Assembly: GCF_024584705.1 (NCBI RefSeq)
Contig: NZ_CP097384.1
Location: forward strand, 4,588,001-4,652,000
Length of the DNA: 64,000 nucleotides
Reading direction: 5' to 3'
Source: Blastopirellula sp. J2-11
Lineage (GTDB): Bacteria; Planctomycetota; Planctomycetia; Pirellulales; Pirellulaceae
Both the position numbers and the translations under genes were made by a program. This document shows, one piece after another, positions 44,643 to 53,531 of this stretch (positions within the stretch are counted from its first letter, which is position 1; each line of letters opens with the position of its first letter). A model generated the notes under the pieces. That model was not told where the DNA came from. It worked only from the letters and a program-made list of their open reading frames with translations, and ran no database searches.

Positions 44643-44775
44643 CGTAATCGGTTAGAATGAAGACATCTTCAGTGGCAAGAGATTTCTGGTTCTCTTGCCC
44701 GCCGCTCGCCTTGAGCCGCACTCCGTATCTCGGAGCTTCCAGCACGAACCCTCGTGTAGTGGTGAGCTCTGTCTC

Positions 44776-46134
44776 ATGAAGATCGAACAGTGGAATATTT
44801 CGGATGTCACGCAATATCCCAACAATCCGCGAGTCAATGATGGCGCCGTGGATGCAGTTGCAAAGAGCTTGCAGGAGTTTGGGTTTCGTCAGCCGATCGT
44901 GGTCGATGAGCAAGGTGTGATTGTCGTTGGTCACACCAGATTCAAGGCCGCACAGAAGCTGGGTTATGAAACGGTGCCGATCCACGTCGCCACGGGTATG
45001 ACGCCGGAGCAGATCAAGGCGTATCGTATCGCCGACAATCAAACGGCGTCTCTTGCGGAATGGGACAATGATCTGCTGCCGATCGAACTCGGCGCTTTAC
45101 AGGACGCCAACTACGACCTCGGGCTCTTGGGTTTCAACCAGGACGAACTGGCCAAGTTGCTGGGCGGCGATCTACAGGAAGGCTTGAACGATCCTGACGA
45201 CGTGCCGGAACCGCCCGACGAGCCAATCACGCAGCCCGGCGACCTGTGGATTCTCGGTGATCATCGGCTGCTGTGTGGTGACAGCAGTAAACCAGATGAC
45301 GTCGACCGACTCCTCGATGGCGCGGTGATCCATCTGGTGAATTCCGATCCGCCGTATAATGTGCGGGTCGAGCCGCGGTCGAATAACGCCATCGCCGCAG
45401 GCAACAGTAGCTTCGCCAATCCGAACAAGCACCATCCCGAGAAGGCCAATCCAACTCGCAGGAAGATGCGTGCCAAGGACCGACCGCTGGCCAATGACTT
45501 CGTGACCGATGAAGCGTTCGATGAACTGTTGGCGGCGTGGTTCGGCAACATGGCCCGCGCGCTCGCACCAGGACGTGGTTTCTATATCTGGGGCGGGTAT
45601 GCCAACTGTGGGAATTACCCTCCGGTGCTTAAAACGATGGGCCTCTACTTCTCGCAGGCGATCATCTGGGTGAAAGAACATCCAGTTCTCACGCGGAAGG
45701 ACTTCATGGGCAACCACGAGTGGTGTTTCTATGGCTGGCGGGAAGGCGCCGCGCATGTTTACCTCGGCCCCCACAATGCCGTCGACGTCTGGTCGGTGAA
45801 GAAGGTGAATCCGCAGTCAATGGTGCACTTAACAGAAAAGCCTGTTGAGTTGGCCGTGCGGGCGATTCAGTACTCGTCGCGAGAAGGTGAGAACGTCCTC
45901 GACCTGTTCGGCGGAAGCGGCTCGACCTTGATCGCCTGTGAACAGACTGGTCGCAAGGCGTTTCTGATGGAACTGGATCCACCGTATTGCGATGTGATCG
46001 TGGAGCGGTGGGAACAGTTCACGGGGCGAAAAGCGGAATGTCTACGTGGAGCCGCTTCATCAACTTCAGAAACTGACGTTCGGGAAGAGTCCCTGGATTC
46101 TGAGTGCCTGGAATCTTCTGAAACGCTTTCATGA
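44776..46134 (+). CDS. ParB-domain DNA methyltransferase (phage type)
   Basis: About 452 residues from the ATG at 44776. Residues 1-120 form a ParB/Srx domain (LQEFGFRQPIVVDEQGVIVV, GHTRFKAAQKLG), and the rest is an N4/N6 methyltransferase with DPPYN at 191-195 and FGGSGST at 378-384 (beta-class order). Such proteins occur as orphan methyltransferases in phages and integrative elements, where they protect element DNA from host restriction or time replication. The stop overlaps the convergent gene by six bases. No cognate nuclease adjoins. Confidence 0.88.
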   Translation: MKIEQWNISDVTQYPNNPRVNDGAVDAVAKSLQEFGFRQPIVVDEQGVIVVGHTRFKAAQKLGYETVPIHVATGMTPEQIKAYRIADNQTASLAEWDNDLLPIELGALQDANYDLGLLGFNQDELAKLLGGDLQEGLNDPDDVPEPPDEPITQPGDLWILGDHRLLCGDSSKPDDVDRLLDGAVIHLVNSDPPYNVRVEPRSNNAIAAGNSSFANPNKHHPEKANPTRRKMRAKDRPLANDFVTDEAFDELLAAWFGNMARALAPGRGFYIWGGYANCGNYPPVLKTMGLYFSQAIIWVKEHPVLTRKDFMGNHEWCFYGWREGAAHVYLGPHNAVDVWSVKKVNPQSMVHLTEKPVELAVRAIQYSSREGENVLDLFGGSGSTLIACEQTGRKAFLMELDPPYCDVIVERWEQFTGRKAECLRGAASSTSETDVREESLDSECLESSETLS

Positions 46135-46683
46135 GATCCTCATCACTGACGACCGGCGCGCCCAGCTTACGTCGCAGAATAACTTATGACACACCACAAA
46201 GACACGGTACTTCGAGGCTCGCGATCGATACTGGGCGTCCCAGCGACGGATCAGCTTGGCGTCGTCGAGCACCTTTCGGTCGACGTGGCGTTGGTGACTT
46301 TGATCGAGCGGTTTGTGGGAGTTACCGGGAACCATACAGTTGCTCGGAAGAGGCAATCGTTTGCGTTGATACCACTTTGCAGCATTTGTGTGACTTTCGA
46401 GAACGACATCCACCTTAAGCACGGCCGTCAATCGCCGATGAGACACCTTCGTTCCGAAACGAGACTTCATCGTCAGGTAGCCAATAGTGTCGCCCACCTC
46501 CAGCCTCGGCGCAAACTTCCCGGCTCGGCAAAGACAGCTAATACCAGGGCGTTTATGTTCCAGATCTGGTTCGCGCCGGATGGAACCGTCAATGAACGGA
46601 GGAATGTCGTATTCCAAACTGGCTCGACGGCCAAGGGGAAACGAAACCAATGGCGTATACGAATTGAGATAGAAGTTCGACAT
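46129..46683 (-). CDS. Element protein of unknown function, possibly nucleotide-modification-linked
   Basis: About 184 residues from the ATG at 46683. Conserved-looking blocks are PPFIDGSIRREPDLEHKRPG, FAPRLEVGDTIGYLTMK, HRRLTAVLKVDVV, SHTNAAKWYQRK and LPSNCMVPGN. The pattern recalls Nmad-type domains found beside DNA-modification genes, but I cannot place it with certainty. It converges on the ParB-methyltransferase, overlapping it by six bases, which agrees with such a link. Confidence 0.5.
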   Translation of the reverse strand: MSNFYLNSYTPLVSFPLGRRASLEYDIPPFIDGSIRREPDLEHKRPGISCLCRAGKFAPRLEVGDTIGYLTMKSRFGTKVSHRRLTAVLKVDVVLESHTNAAKWYQRKRLPLPSNCMVPGNSHKPLDQSHQRHVDRKVLDDAKLIRRWDAQYRSRASKYRVFVVCHKLFCDVSWARRSSVMRIS

Positions 46684-46788
46684 CGCAAGTCTCGATTCAC
46701 CCGTCAACGACCGCCATGCCGCTCTTGGCGCCATGGACTTTCCAAAGAGCCGAACTTTGGCAGTCGTACGGAGCCCCCCTATCTTGCC

Positions 46789-47031
46789 CTACAGAATTCG
46801 CCCCAACAAGCTCTTCTTCATGGCGTCGATCGCTTCACAGGCAATCAGATGCTCTTCGATGAGTGCGTGGCCATTCGTAACGCCAACCGGGATGTCAGCG
46901 ATCTCGAGTGTTTCCGCCAGGGTTCGAAGGCCTTCGATGGCTTTGTAGTACGCTTCGCGAATCTCCTGAGCTTGGTGCGGGTCCATCGCGCGGAAGGCGT
47001 CGCGAAGTTTGGTTTCGTGGTTGTGGGGCAT
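46789..47031 (-). CDS. Small helical element protein
   Basis: An 80-residue protein from the ATG at 47031 with GGAG twelve bases upstream. It is mostly helical and charged (KLRDAFRAMDPHQAQEIREA, ALIEEHLIACEAIDAMKKSL). The frame is open upstream to 47430 but the long form would overlap the control region. Its promoter region carries a repeat shared with the HARE-HTH gene. Function unknown. Confidence 0.5.
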   Translation of the reverse strand: MPHNHETKLRDAFRAMDPHQAQEIREAYYKAIEGLRTLAETLEIADIPVGVTNGHALIEEHLIACEAIDAMKKSLLGRIL

Positions 47032-47076
47032 TTTCGTCGCTCCGTGGTTGGTTCGTGGCATCCGACTTGGGATATG

Positions 47077-47110
47077 ACACAGGAGCCATGGAATCGTGGA
47101 AACATCAAGC
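47077..47110 (-). promoter_or_regulatory. Copy 1 of a repeated promoter-region sequence
   Basis: A 34-base block matching 48657-48690 at 26 positions, including the ends ACACA.GAGCCATG and ACATCAAGC. It lies 46 bases ahead of the small helical protein's start, reading leftward. The reverse strand gives GCTTGATGT, a possible -35 box. Confidence 0.5.
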
Positions 47111-47332
47111 ACCGTCGCGATGGATTCAGCAGCTTTCTTTCGGTGGGCGACGTTGGCCCGTGTTGCGAACGAAGCCAGATCTTGCCCGGCGTTGCCACTA
47201 ACGAAAAAACGCCCACACGTGGCGAACGTGACGCATCGTGGCGGAAACCGTCGGCCAGCCAGTCTCCCGAGCGTAAGATTTCTAAAGTAAACTACGGGCT
47301 TCGCAAATCCGCTTTCCGTTGGAGCAAACACC

Positions 47333-48139
47333 TTGCCTGCGCGTCGCCGAATGTATCTGTGGGCAGGGGCGATGATCGTCTTGAGCTGGCTGTCGATTGC
47401 CTTGGCGTATCCTCTAGGAACCATCGGCATGGGGTACTTTCTGGGCTCGCTGTCTGCTCAGGTTACGCTCGCGGCAGCTTGGGCGGCTCTCGGCCCAACG
47501 TCACCTGCTCGGCGTATGATTCTTTCGATCGGCTGGGTCCTTTCATTATGGGGCGCGGTAGGGATCACCATGTCGATCAATTCTGGCCCCAACGAGATCA
47601 TGGAAATGGTCGTGGTCGGCGTATTGCTACTCGTCCAATGGCTATTGGTACAGCTTCCATTGTGGGGCTTGGCGTTAGGGCTAAACGTGCAACTACGCCA
47701 TCGCGACGACACCCACCACGACGCCAGAGCAGTCGAGCTTCGGTTCAGCCTTCGCCACCTATTCATCATTATGTCAATTGCTGGTCTGTTCCTGGGAATC
47801 GGCCGACTCGTGGTTCCTCTCATAGATCTCTCCGGGCGCCGCGAAATACCGATTTTTGTTTTCCTGGCAGTGGCAGGCGTTGTCATGACATTCCCTCTCT
47901 TGGTCGCCACTTTGATGCAGCGAATGGCCCTGCCATGTGCCTTGCTGTCACTCATGTTCGTCGGCGGCGCAACGGTCGCGGAGCTTCCGCTCTACCAACA
48001 ACTCGGAGGCAGCAGACCAGCGGCCGGCGCCTTCATCGCGATCAACACTTTTACAGCGATCGTCGTCTTGTCGTTCGCCGCGGCGGTGCGTCTGAATGGT
48101 TTTTCCTTGCAGAGGAAGCCCAAGCCTACCGATCCGTAG
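47333..48139 (+). CDS. Multi-spanning membrane protein of unknown function
   Basis: A 268-residue protein with about seven hydrophobic segments, for instance MYLWAGAMIVLSWLSIALAY, VVVGVLLLVQWLLVQLPLWG and IFVFLAVAGVVMTFPLLVAT. Residues 138-160 hold FSLRHLFIIMSIAGLFLG, a motif seen in many planctomycete membrane proteins of unknown role. It starts at a TTG with GGAG ten bases upstream. It is an unexpected cargo between phage-like genes, and the 300 bases before it hold only the repeat at 47077. Confidence 0.6.
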   Translation: MPARRRMYLWAGAMIVLSWLSIALAYPLGTIGMGYFLGSLSAQVTLAAAWAALGPTSPARRMILSIGWVLSLWGAVGITMSINSGPNEIMEMVVVGVLLLVQWLLVQLPLWGLALGLNVQLRHRDDTHHDARAVELRFSLRHLFIIMSIAGLFLGIGRLVVPLIDLSGRREIPIFVFLAVAGVVMTFPLLVATLMQRMALPCALLSLMFVGGATVAELPLYQQLGGSRPAAGAFIAINTFTAIVVLSFAAAVRLNGFSLQRKPKPTDP

Positions 48140-48213
48140 CGACTGGCCGCTCTCACGAGAAAACGCCAACAAGATTTAAACGTGGGGCGTTGTGTCGGAT
48201 GCTGTCCGAGAAC

Positions 48214-48603
48214 CTAGCCGTTGGCGGCGAACTTCCCCCGCTCGGTCTTCTTGAAGCGGGCGCCCTGCCCTTTCGTGTTGATCTCCCGCAGGATCGCGCT
48301 ATAGAGCGTGGCGTGGGGCGTCTTACCGCCAGGGCTCGACCAGTACCCCTTCGCTGCCATCGCCTCAACCATCTGTTTGGCGTTGAGCGGTTCTTTCGAT
48401 TCGGCCAATACCTTCGCCGCCGCGTTGATGGCCGACATTCGCTTGGGTTCTTCTGCCTTCGCGGGCTTGGGATCGGGTTTCGGTTCGCTCGCTGGTGGCG
48501 TGGTCTTCGTTGCCTTAGCCGTTCGTCCCTTAGTGGCGCCCTTGGTGCTGGTGGTCTTGGCGGCAGCGGGCTTACGAGTCGAGGTGGTCTTCTTCGTGGC
48601 CAT
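48214..48603 (-). CDS. Histone H1-like basic protein with a HARE-HTH domain
   Basis: A 129-residue protein. The first 55 residues are Lys/Ala/Thr/Pro-rich (KKTTSTRKPAAAKTTSTKGA), like the tail of histone H1 or of bacterial Hc1-type proteins. The rest is a winged helix of the HARE-HTH type (MSAINAAAKVLAESKEPLNA, KQMVEAMAAKGYW, ATLYSAILREI). HARE-HTH domains join DNA modification with chromatin or restriction proteins. GGAGCAAACAC precedes the ATG. It may coat or sense the element DNA. Confidence 0.75.
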   Translation of the reverse strand: MATKKTTSTRKPAAAKTTSTKGATKGRTAKATKTTPPASEPKPDPKPAKAEEPKRMSAINAAAKVLAESKEPLNAKQMVEAMAAKGYWSSPGGKTPHATLYSAILREINTKGQGARFKKTERGKFAANG

Positions 48604-48656
48604 GTGTTTGCTCCGGTTCGTTGGATTTGGTTCGTCGCGATCCGTGTCGCGTTAAC

Positions 48657-48690
48657 ACACATGAGCCATGCATTCGGAAGCACATCAAGC
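48657..48690 (-). promoter_or_regulatory. Copy 2 of a repeated promoter-region sequence
   Basis: Matches 47077-47110 at 26 of 34 positions and lies 54 bases before the HARE-HTH gene in the same relative orientation. The pair suggests the two leftward genes are controlled together. Confidence 0.5.
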
Positions 48691-48737
48691 GCTGTTGGCG
48701 GCAATTCGGAAGAATCTTTTTCAAGGGAGACAACGCA

Positions 48738-49244
48738 ATGCCCAAACGTATGAAGCGACGAAGCGAGACGGTGAAACGTGTTGGACGAAGCAACATCGAA
48801 GCACGTCGTCCCTCACCAAGATCGCTGGGCTACGACGCCGACTGGGAACGAGTCGCCAAGCAACGACGGGAACTAGATCGTTATCTATGCCAAGCATGTT
48901 TGGAACGTGGACTCTATACTTCGGCGACCGACGTCGATCACATCATCCCACTACACGTTCGTATCGAATGGCGACTTGAATTGAGCAATACGCAAGTGCT
49001 CTGCCGAACGCATCACCGGCGCAAGACGGAACAAGACAAACAGCTATTTGGGTCAAGCACTGCGCTTGTTCTATCGACAGAACAGCAGACCCGCAGAGAT
49101 GCCGCTAGAAGGCCCCAGGAGCCGCCGAGAGCCCCCATGGGGGAGTCATTCATACGGGCGCACGTGCTTGGACCGTCGCGTTCCCCGCGCGCGCTTTTCC
49201 GCGAAATTGGGTACCGGGGGGGCCTGAAGCATGAAGGGACGTAA
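48738..49244 (+). CDS. HNH endonuclease, phage packaging type
   Basis: About 168 residues from the ATG at 48738, with AAGGGAG upstream. The HNH core runs from YLCQACLERGLYTSA to TDVDHIIPLHVRIEW, then LSNTQVLCRTHHRRKTEQDK; the Cys pairs bind zinc, and the DH and HH pairs are catalytic. HNH proteins encoded just before terminase genes act with terminase in cutting concatemers in HK97-like phages. The stop overlaps the small terminase start by 14 bases. Confidence 0.85.
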   Translation: MPKRMKRRSETVKRVGRSNIEARRPSPRSLGYDADWERVAKQRRELDRYLCQACLERGLYTSATDVDHIIPLHVRIEWRLELSNTQVLCRTHHRRKTEQDKQLFGSSTALVLSTEQQTRRDAARRPQEPPRAPMGESFIRAHVLGPSRSPRALFREIGYRGGLKHEGT

Positions 49245-49695
49245 ACCAAAACCGACGGTCCTGAAGATTCGCGAGGGGAATCCCGGCAAACGGGCCATCA
49301 ATAAGGCCGAGCCCAACGCGCCTGATGATGTCCCCTCGTGCCCAGATTTTCTCGACGAAGTTGCGCAAGAGGAGTGGCATCGCATCGCTCAGATCTTAAC
49401 TGACATGGGATTGCTCAGCACCGCCGACCGCGCCGCACTCGCCGCGTACTGCACCGTCTATAGCCGCTGGGTCCATGCCGAACAGCAAGTCAGGAAGTTC
49501 GGCACGATCGTCAAATCGCCCGACAAGGGATTTCCCATGAAGTCTCCGTATCTGACCGTCGCCGACCAAGCGATGGAAACGATGCGGAAGTTTCTCGTGG
49601 AGTTCGGGCTCACACCATCTAGTCGCAGTCGAATCCGCGTCGATCGCAAGACCGCTGCCGATGATCAGTTCGATCTCTTTGTAGGAGCCGGGTAG
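49231..49695 (+). CDS. Terminase small subunit (P27 family)
   Basis: A 154-residue protein with the family's MKGRKPKPTVLKIREGNPGK start, PSCPDFLDEVAQEEWHRIA, LSTADRAALAAYCTVYSRW and a basic C-terminal part (SSRSRIRVDRKT). It recognises the packaging site and passes DNA to the large subunit. Its last base is the first base of the large subunit's GTG. Confidence 0.88.
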   Translation: MKGRKPKPTVLKIREGNPGKRAINKAEPNAPDDVPSCPDFLDEVAQEEWHRIAQILTDMGLLSTADRAALAAYCTVYSRWVHAEQQVRKFGTIVKSPDKGFPMKSPYLTVADQAMETMRKFLVEFGLTPSSRSRIRVDRKTAADDQFDLFVGAG

Positions 49696-51290
49696 TGACT
49701 GTCCCGAATGAATGGATTCGCAGTTCCAACGACGAGCGCGCTGTCGCCAACGGCTGCTGGTTCGATGAGACCTCGGCCGAGCGAGTACGTGAGTTCTTTC
49801 TACGGTTCCTGAAACACTCGAAGGGCCAATGGGCGGGAAAATCGTTTGAGCTACTGGAGTGGCAATGGCAGGATGTCGTGGCGCCGTTATTTGGCTGGAG
49901 GCGGGCCGATGGAACTCGTCGCTTTCGCCGCGGCTATATCGAAGTGCCGAAGAAGAATGGCAAGAGCACGCTCTTCGCGGGCCTGAGCCTTTATTTACTG
50001 ACCTGCGATGGCGAACCAGGTGCCGAAATCTACAGCGCGGCCGTTGACCGAGACCAGGCTTCGATTGTGTTCAACGAGGCGGCCAACATGGTGGACTATT
50101 CGCCTCACTTGGCGTCACGGTTAAAAGTGGTCCGTTCCACCAAGCGAATCGTCGATCATCGCAGCCGATCAGTCTATCGCGCGCTATCCGCCGAAGTGCC
50201 CACCAAAGAAGGCCTCAACGCCCATGCGGTCCTCGTGGATGAACTGCACGCCCAGAAGACGCGGGAATTGTGGGACACGCTCCGGTACGCAGGAGCCTCT
50301 CGTAGGCAACCGCTCATGTTGGCGATCACCACCGCTGGATACGACCGTCTCAGTATTTGCTGGGAGCAGCACGAATATGCCCGCCAGGTGCTGGAAGGAA
50401 CAGTCGAGGATACCGCCTTCTTCCCATACGTCTCTGCAGCTGACATGGAAGACGACTGGACAAAGCCGGAGATTTGGGCGCGTGCCAATCCAAGTTTTGG
50501 AATCACGATCGACGCGGAACAGTTCGCGGAAGACTGTCGTGAAGCCCAGGAATCGCCTGCCAAGGAAAACTCCTTCCGGCGCTATCGGCTTAACCAATGG
50601 ACGCAGCAAGAATCGCGGTGGCTGAATCTGGAGAAGTGGGATGCTTGCGACGAGGCACTCGCGGAATTGGACGGTCGAACTTGTTTAGCGGGACTGGATC
50701 TTTCCTCGACGACGGACATCTCGGCACTGGTGCTGGTGTTCCCCGGTGACGACCACTACGACGTGCTGCCATTCTTCTGGGTACCGGAGGATGGTGCGCG
50801 GCGACGTGAGAAACGAGATCACGCCCCATACGTCCCCTGGATTCAACAGAGGTACATCGATGCTTCTCCCGGTGAAGTGATCGACTACGAACGCATCCGA
50901 GCTCGAATAAACGAACTGGAAAATCGATTCCACATCGAACAAATCGCCATCGACCGCTGGAACGCAACGCAACTAGCCACGCAACTCGACGATGATGGAT
51001 TCGAGATCATTTCATTTGGCCAGGGCTACGCGAGCATGTCGGCGCCAACGAAGAAGCTAGAGGAACTGGTGCTGGCTCGAAAACTGCGACACGCGGGCAA
51101 TCCTGTTCTTCGCTGGATGGCTGGCAATGTCGCGATCGAGCAGGACGCGGCCGACAACTGGAAGCCGTCAAAGAAGAAAAGCCAGGAACGGATTGATGGG
51201 ATCGTGGCGCTGGTGATGGCGATTGATTTGGCGACTCGGCATAAAGAGAGTTTCAGCATTTATGACGAGCCGGGTGGGTTGTTTTTGTAG
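49695..51290 (+). CDS. Terminase large subunit
   Basis: A 531-residue packaging motor. The ATPase has Walker A VPKKNGKST near residues 84-92, an adenine-side QWQDVVAPLFGW ahead of it and Walker B VLVDELHAQ near residue 180. The nuclease domain includes LAGLDLSSTTDISALVLVF (first Asp) and IDGIVALVMAIDLA near the end (final Asp). It belongs to the phage large-terminase family found with P27 small subunits and HNH proteins. No portal gene follows, so either the structural module was lost or the element uses a helper's capsid. The start is a GTG. Confidence 0.9.
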   Translation: MTVPNEWIRSSNDERAVANGCWFDETSAERVREFFLRFLKHSKGQWAGKSFELLEWQWQDVVAPLFGWRRADGTRRFRRGYIEVPKKNGKSTLFAGLSLYLLTCDGEPGAEIYSAAVDRDQASIVFNEAANMVDYSPHLASRLKVVRSTKRIVDHRSRSVYRALSAEVPTKEGLNAHAVLVDELHAQKTRELWDTLRYAGASRRQPLMLAITTAGYDRLSICWEQHEYARQVLEGTVEDTAFFPYVSAADMEDDWTKPEIWARANPSFGITIDAEQFAEDCREAQESPAKENSFRRYRLNQWTQQESRWLNLEKWDACDEALAELDGRTCLAGLDLSSTTDISALVLVFPGDDHYDVLPFFWVPEDGARRREKRDHAPYVPWIQQRYIDASPGEVIDYERIRARINELENRFHIEQIAIDRWNATQLATQLDDDGFEIISFGQGYASMSAPTKKLEELVLARKLRHAGNPVLRWMAGNVAIEQDAADNWKPSKKKSQERIDGIVALVMAIDLATRHKESFSIYDEPGGLFL

Positions 51291-51441
51291 AAAGCGGTGC
51301 GTCAATTGCGATTACCCAGAAAATCGTCGCCTGGAATTTTTATGTCTGTGAATTAGTTGGAACTCAATGCCGATCGTCGATATGCTGACTACGCAGAAAA
51401 TATCGCTCGTGTGTTCCTAATCTTTCGCTGGTAGCAGATCA

Positions 51442-52239
51442 GTGATTTGGTCCATCGATAAAGAACTGAAGTTGGCGGAAGTCGCGGAACTTCCGAGCTC
51501 GACATCTGCCCTGGAATGTCCTGAGCAGTTGATTGACACGGTCATTCTTCGAAACCTAAACGAGATCACCCGTTTTCTAGTGGGCCAAGATTCGAGATTC
51601 CTATTCCGTAGTACCGAATACTGGGGACCATTTGATATCGGAACTGTCCTCAGAGATGGCACTCTTTTCTGCCTTGAAAATAAGGCGAAGTCGGTCGACC
51701 GGAAAGGATTTCTGAAATTCCTGGAGGACATCAATACGGTTAAGAAAGACGCCTCGTCCTACGCGTCCCAACGGTATCGCCACGTAGTCATGAATCATGA
51801 GGAGTATCTTTCGACAGCCAAGCGAATGTTTTCTGGATTCTTTTTGCTTAAGAGGTGCGACAATCTGCCTCAATCGCGTGATCTTGCAACAGAGGCCGCG
51901 ACGTTACTTGGAATCTCACCGGAGGAGTATCACCAAGCTTTCCTGTCACAAACCGACTGGCTGGTTGCAGTTGGCGGCGCACCCAGTTTCGATGACTACA
52001 TAGAGTCATTCACGACAAGCCAATCGCTCGCAGGTCTGAGTTCGATACTTCTCATCACCAAACGGACGAAGAATCGCGTCCGCAATTGGATTTTGGAAAC
52101 TCCCGATGCCCCAGTTGACGCATTGCTTGGCACCTACGAGTTTTTGGGCGTTGATGGAAGATTTCCCCAATTTCTATCCATGGATGCATCGGAGATGTTT
52201 GGACAGATAATCGACCTCGCACCTTCGAATGAATCGTAA
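51442..52239 (+). CDS. PD-(D/E)XK-like protein of unknown function
   Basis: A 265-residue protein starting with GTG. The segment GPFDIGTVLRDGTLFCLENK places D65 and E79-N-K81 with the spacing of a PD-(D/E)XK nuclease, and a helix follows (DRKGFLKFLEDINTVKKDA). The C-terminal half is unassigned (ILLITKRTKNRVRNWILE). It stands 41 bases before another PD-(D/E)XK-like gene; the pair may be a two-gene unit. The 150 bases upstream carry no gene. Nuclease activity is inference. Confidence 0.45.
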   Translation: MIWSIDKELKLAEVAELPSSTSALECPEQLIDTVILRNLNEITRFLVGQDSRFLFRSTEYWGPFDIGTVLRDGTLFCLENKAKSVDRKGFLKFLEDINTVKKDASSYASQRYRHVVMNHEEYLSTAKRMFSGFFLLKRCDNLPQSRDLATEAATLLGISPEEYHQAFLSQTDWLVAVGGAPSFDDYIESFTTSQSLAGLSSILLITKRTKNRVRNWILETPDAPVDALLGTYEFLGVDGRFPQFLSMDASEMFGQIIDLAPSNES

Positions 52240-52280
52240 ATCAATCTCCCCCTGCGATCCCTGTTGATAGTAAATCCGTT

Positions 52281-53531
52281 TTGCGAAACATCTTCGACCA
52301 ATACGAACAGCCGGAAAACCGGCTTACCCATGCGCTGGTGACTACGCTGGATCAAGACCGCTCGATGCTCGCCCCTTTTCTTCAATGGATCGGGGTCGAC
52401 GACGTTCCGAAGCCGGGCGCCTTGTTGCTGAGCCAGCAGCAGGTGCCTGGGACGATTCTGGACGTTGCCGATGAGCTCGATCAGAAAGGACTGCCAGACG
52501 CGGCGGTATTTGATGAAGCTGGCTGGGCTGTGCTCTTCGAATGCAAGGTTCAGGCGAAGACCAGCTTTGGCCAATTACAGCGTCACAGAGCGACGGCAAA
52601 GCGCAACGGCTTCGAGGCTCCCTGGGTCGTTGTGATCTCTGTGGACGACGTTTCGCAAACGCTTCCGGAAAAGACTCTGCATAAGGCATGGCGGGACCTT
52701 TACGCCTGGTTCAATGGTCGTGCCGCTTCGTCGTTTTGGGCGAGGCAGTTTGTCGACTACATGCAAACCTTCGAACGGAAGATGCTGGCACGTGACTACC
52801 AAATCCGGGGGACAATTACCGTGTTCGATGGCCTAAGATTCGACAACGACAACCCCTATACATACCGTGAAGCTAAACGTCTGCTTCGCCTGCTTGGCGA
52901 CTTAGTCCAGGCGAGGAGAGACCTACACAAGATCGGCGTCGATCCCACGGGTAAGCGGCGGCCAGCAATAACGGGAAAAGGGACCGATGCGGTCTGGGAT
53001 TTCCTACCGTTGAACATGGCCCGCGACGCCAAGCAGTTCACCGACTTTCCGCATCTAACGATTGGCATAAATCGGAAGCACGCGGTAGCGGCGATTACGG
53101 TTCCCAATGGCGTGAAAGGCGGCTTCCGGTCGAAGCTGTCGGCGATTGGATTTGATGGATTTCTCGAATTGATTGACAAACTCGAACAGGGCATCCGGCC
53201 CATCATTGAGCGGTCCGAAGGCGCAAAGCCGATGATCTATGTTACGCAGCGACACTATCGAAGCCAGCGCTCCATCGCCGAGATCGACGCTCGTCTCGAT
53301 GCCGACCTTAGGACCGCCTTTCGAGGCAATCAGTCTGGTGTGAAATACCAGCCACAGTGGGTCGAAGCGATCTACCAACTGTTGATCAACAAGCGCTCAA
53401 ACATCCAACTTGGGGTGGACGTTCAGTTTTCTTATTCTTGCCCCATTGTTCGATCAGCAAAGGCCGTGTCGTTATTCGCAGACACGTGGAAGGCGATCTC
53501 GCCGCTGATTAACTTTGTACTAGTGAACTAG
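52281..53531 (+). CDS. PD-(D/E)XK nuclease-like protein
   Basis: A 416-residue protein starting with TTG. It opens NIFDQYEQPENRLTHALVTT, the 'ENrlT.AL' motif of a group of PD-(D/E)XK nucleases, and has LPDAAVFDEAGWAVLFECKV with D73, E87 and K89 as catalytic residues. The C-terminal half holds alpha/beta segments (LNMARDAKQFTDFPHLTIGI, KPMIYVTQRHYRSQRSIAE). Proteins of this kind are common in defence islands. The target is unknown. Confidence 0.6.
   Translation: MRNIFDQYEQPENRLTHALVTTLDQDRSMLAPFLQWIGVDDVPKPGALLLSQQQVPGTILDVADELDQKGLPDAAVFDEAGWAVLFECKVQAKTSFGQLQRHRATAKRNGFEAPWVVVISVDDVSQTLPEKTLHKAWRDLYAWFNGRAASSFWARQFVDYMQTFERKMLARDYQIRGTITVFDGLRFDNDNPYTYREAKRLLRLLGDLVQARRDLHKIGVDPTGKRRPAITGKGTDAVWDFLPLNMARDAKQFTDFPHLTIGINRKHAVAAITVPNGVKGGFRSKLSAIGFDGFLELIDKLEQGIRPIIERSEGAKPMIYVTQRHYRSQRSIAEIDARLDADLRTAFRGNQSGVKYQPQWVEAIYQLLINKRSNIQLGVDVQFSYSCPIVRSAKAVSLFADTWKAISPLINFVLVN

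Noticed and set aside
44605-45042. A 145-codon frame on the - strand
   Set aside because: Antisense to the ParB domain of the methyltransferase.
46186-48753. An 855-codon open frame on the + strand
   Set aside because: It crosses real genes on both strands, is rich in Arg, Ser and Pro with no domain, and has no coherent start. It is a by-product of base composition.
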